From Candidatus Binatia bacterium (GTDB lineage Bacteria > Desulfobacterota > Binatia > UBA12015), in contig JAQWRY010000001.1 of assembly GCA_029243485.1 (NCBI GenBank), forward strand, positions 299,186-363,185: 64,000 nt of DNA, in the 5' to 3' direction. Positions 63,475 to 64,000 of the stretch are shown one piece after another (the stretch's first letter is position 1; each line of letters begins with the position of its first letter). The notes beneath the pieces were generated by a model, which saw nothing but the letters and a program-made list of their open reading frames with translations, ran no database searches and was not told the DNA's origin. A program made the position numbers and the translations under genes.

Positions 63475-63885
63475 GCGGGGCCCCGAAGCAGGGCGAGAAC
63501 GAGCCCGGCTGTACGCCTTCGCGCATCGGACGCATGGGTTCGCACGCCGCCCCCTGGCTTCGCAAGATCGGGGGCACTTCCACCCGCCCCTGGGAAACGA
63601 CGGCCTCGAGGGCTCGGTTTCCCGAAATTCAGCCAACTACCCGACCGGAAACGCCCCTCGCCAGGCCAGAATCTCTCACTATTCGAGCCGATATGGATCC
63701 GCGGCCGAATCCAGGGCTCCGCTGGTCCCGAAATGGCCATTTTTCTCGTGCCCACGTTGAATTTCTCTCACACTCCGGGAAAGCCCAGTTGACCGGAGCG
63801 TGCCCGAGATTCTATTTCTTATCTCACTAGGCGATTCAGCCGGCTTTGGACCCAGCCAGAGCCCAACCCGTCCCTGGGAGGACAC
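63475..63885. other. Intergenic region with a possible promoter for the last gene
   Basis: About 410 bases without a convincing gene; open frames here have atypical composition and no recognisable domain. The right part becomes AT-richer. TTGACC (63789-63794) and TATTTC (63813-63818), spaced by 18, could drive the gene starting at 63886. Nothing else is seen. Confidence 0.35.
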
Positions 63886-64000
63886 ATGAAGAAACTTATC
63901 GGAACCATGGCCGCCGTCGCGGTCGCTTTCTCTTTCTCGGCCGCGTCCGCAGGCGTCTACGTCTCCGGCCCTCTCCCGTCGGAATTCTCGGTTAGTGGCC
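63886..64000 (+). CDS. Secreted protein, partial (N-terminus only)
   Basis: The ATG at 63886 has GGGAGG upstream. The 38 visible residues are a textbook signal peptide (MKKLIGTMAAVAVAFSFS, cleavage after ASA) followed by GVYVSGPLPSEFSV. The gene runs off the right window edge. The family cannot be identified. Confidence 0.7.
   Translation, partial: MKKLIGTMAAVAVAFSFSAASAGVYVSGPLPSEFSVSG

Noticed and set aside
63471..63755. Open frames on both strands in the 3' intergenic region
   Set aside because: Arg/Pro-rich composition typical of shadow frames in GC-rich DNA, no start site and no domain.
1..64000. CRISPR array, prophage, toxin-antitoxin or secretion cluster
   Set aside because: No repeated spacers, phage structural genes or small paired ORFs of that kind were seen.

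Overview
The window is a GC-rich, densely packed chromosomal segment of a Gram-negative bacterium. Evidence for an outer membrane: a TolC-type lipoprotein, a TonB-dependent receptor, many lipobox signal peptides and twin-arginine signals. The mixture of DUF1800/DUF1501 pairs, a PVC-type haem-binding lipoprotein, many acyl-CoA enzymes, amidohydrolase-2 proteins, a carotenoid oxygenase and a P450 resembles uncultivated soil or marine lineages of the deltaproteobacterial grade (Myxococcota or Binatota-like). That placement is inference; no rRNA or marker gene is present. There is no CRISPR array, no tRNA and no complete mobile element.

Layout. 0-9 kb: carotenoid oxygenase (cut by the window edge), small VOC and SnoaL-like proteins, a two-repeat secreted protein, a TolC-like lipoprotein, a hydrolase-phosphatase pair, a broken L-fuconate dehydratase and a TMTC-like membrane TPR protein. 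9-20.5 kb: nitroreductase, hydrolase, membrane metallophosphoesterase, a 1090-residue haem lipoprotein, a fused double acyl-CoA dehydrogenase and a DUF1800-DUF1501 pair whose Tat signal carries a stop codon. 20.5-21.9 kb: AT-richer island with a decayed IS630-type transposase. 22-28.5 kb: lipoprotein, amidohydrolase, flavoprotein, thiolase-like protein, DUF3604 protein. 28.9-31.4 kb: DUF2849 - nitrite/sulfite reductase - DUF934 operon behind a sigma-54-like promoter. 31.5-42 kb: acyl-CoA ligase, two MFS transporters, YcaQ-like glycosylase, DUF938 methyltransferase, sulfatase-like lipoprotein, an interrupted serine hydrolase, and a PaaX-family regulator coupled to a fatty acid desaturase. 42-51.9 kb: FG-GAP protein, second acyl-CoA ligase, MsrA, a copper-monooxygenase-like lipoprotein, an ECH-SDR-racemase operon (racemase broken), and a ZnuD-like receptor with its small His-rich partner. 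52-64 kb: MFS-spermidine synthase fusion, histidine phosphatase, ECH, rhodanese, retropepsin-PDZ lipoprotein, a broken hydrolase, a CMD/TetR/amidohydrolase/P450/SDR catabolic group, a glycosyltransferase and the start of a secreted protein.

Common themes are catabolism of CoA-activated lipophilic or aromatic compounds (two AMP ligases, double ACAD, two crotonases, thiolase-like protein, P450, amidohydrolases, desaturase) and surface or periplasmic lipoproteins. The least ordinary property of the window is gene damage. At least four loci keep recognisable 5' and 3' ends but lack an internal block, often with a frame change, and three more carry a single in-frame stop. Whether this is real decay or an assembly or consensus artefact cannot be decided from sequence alone.
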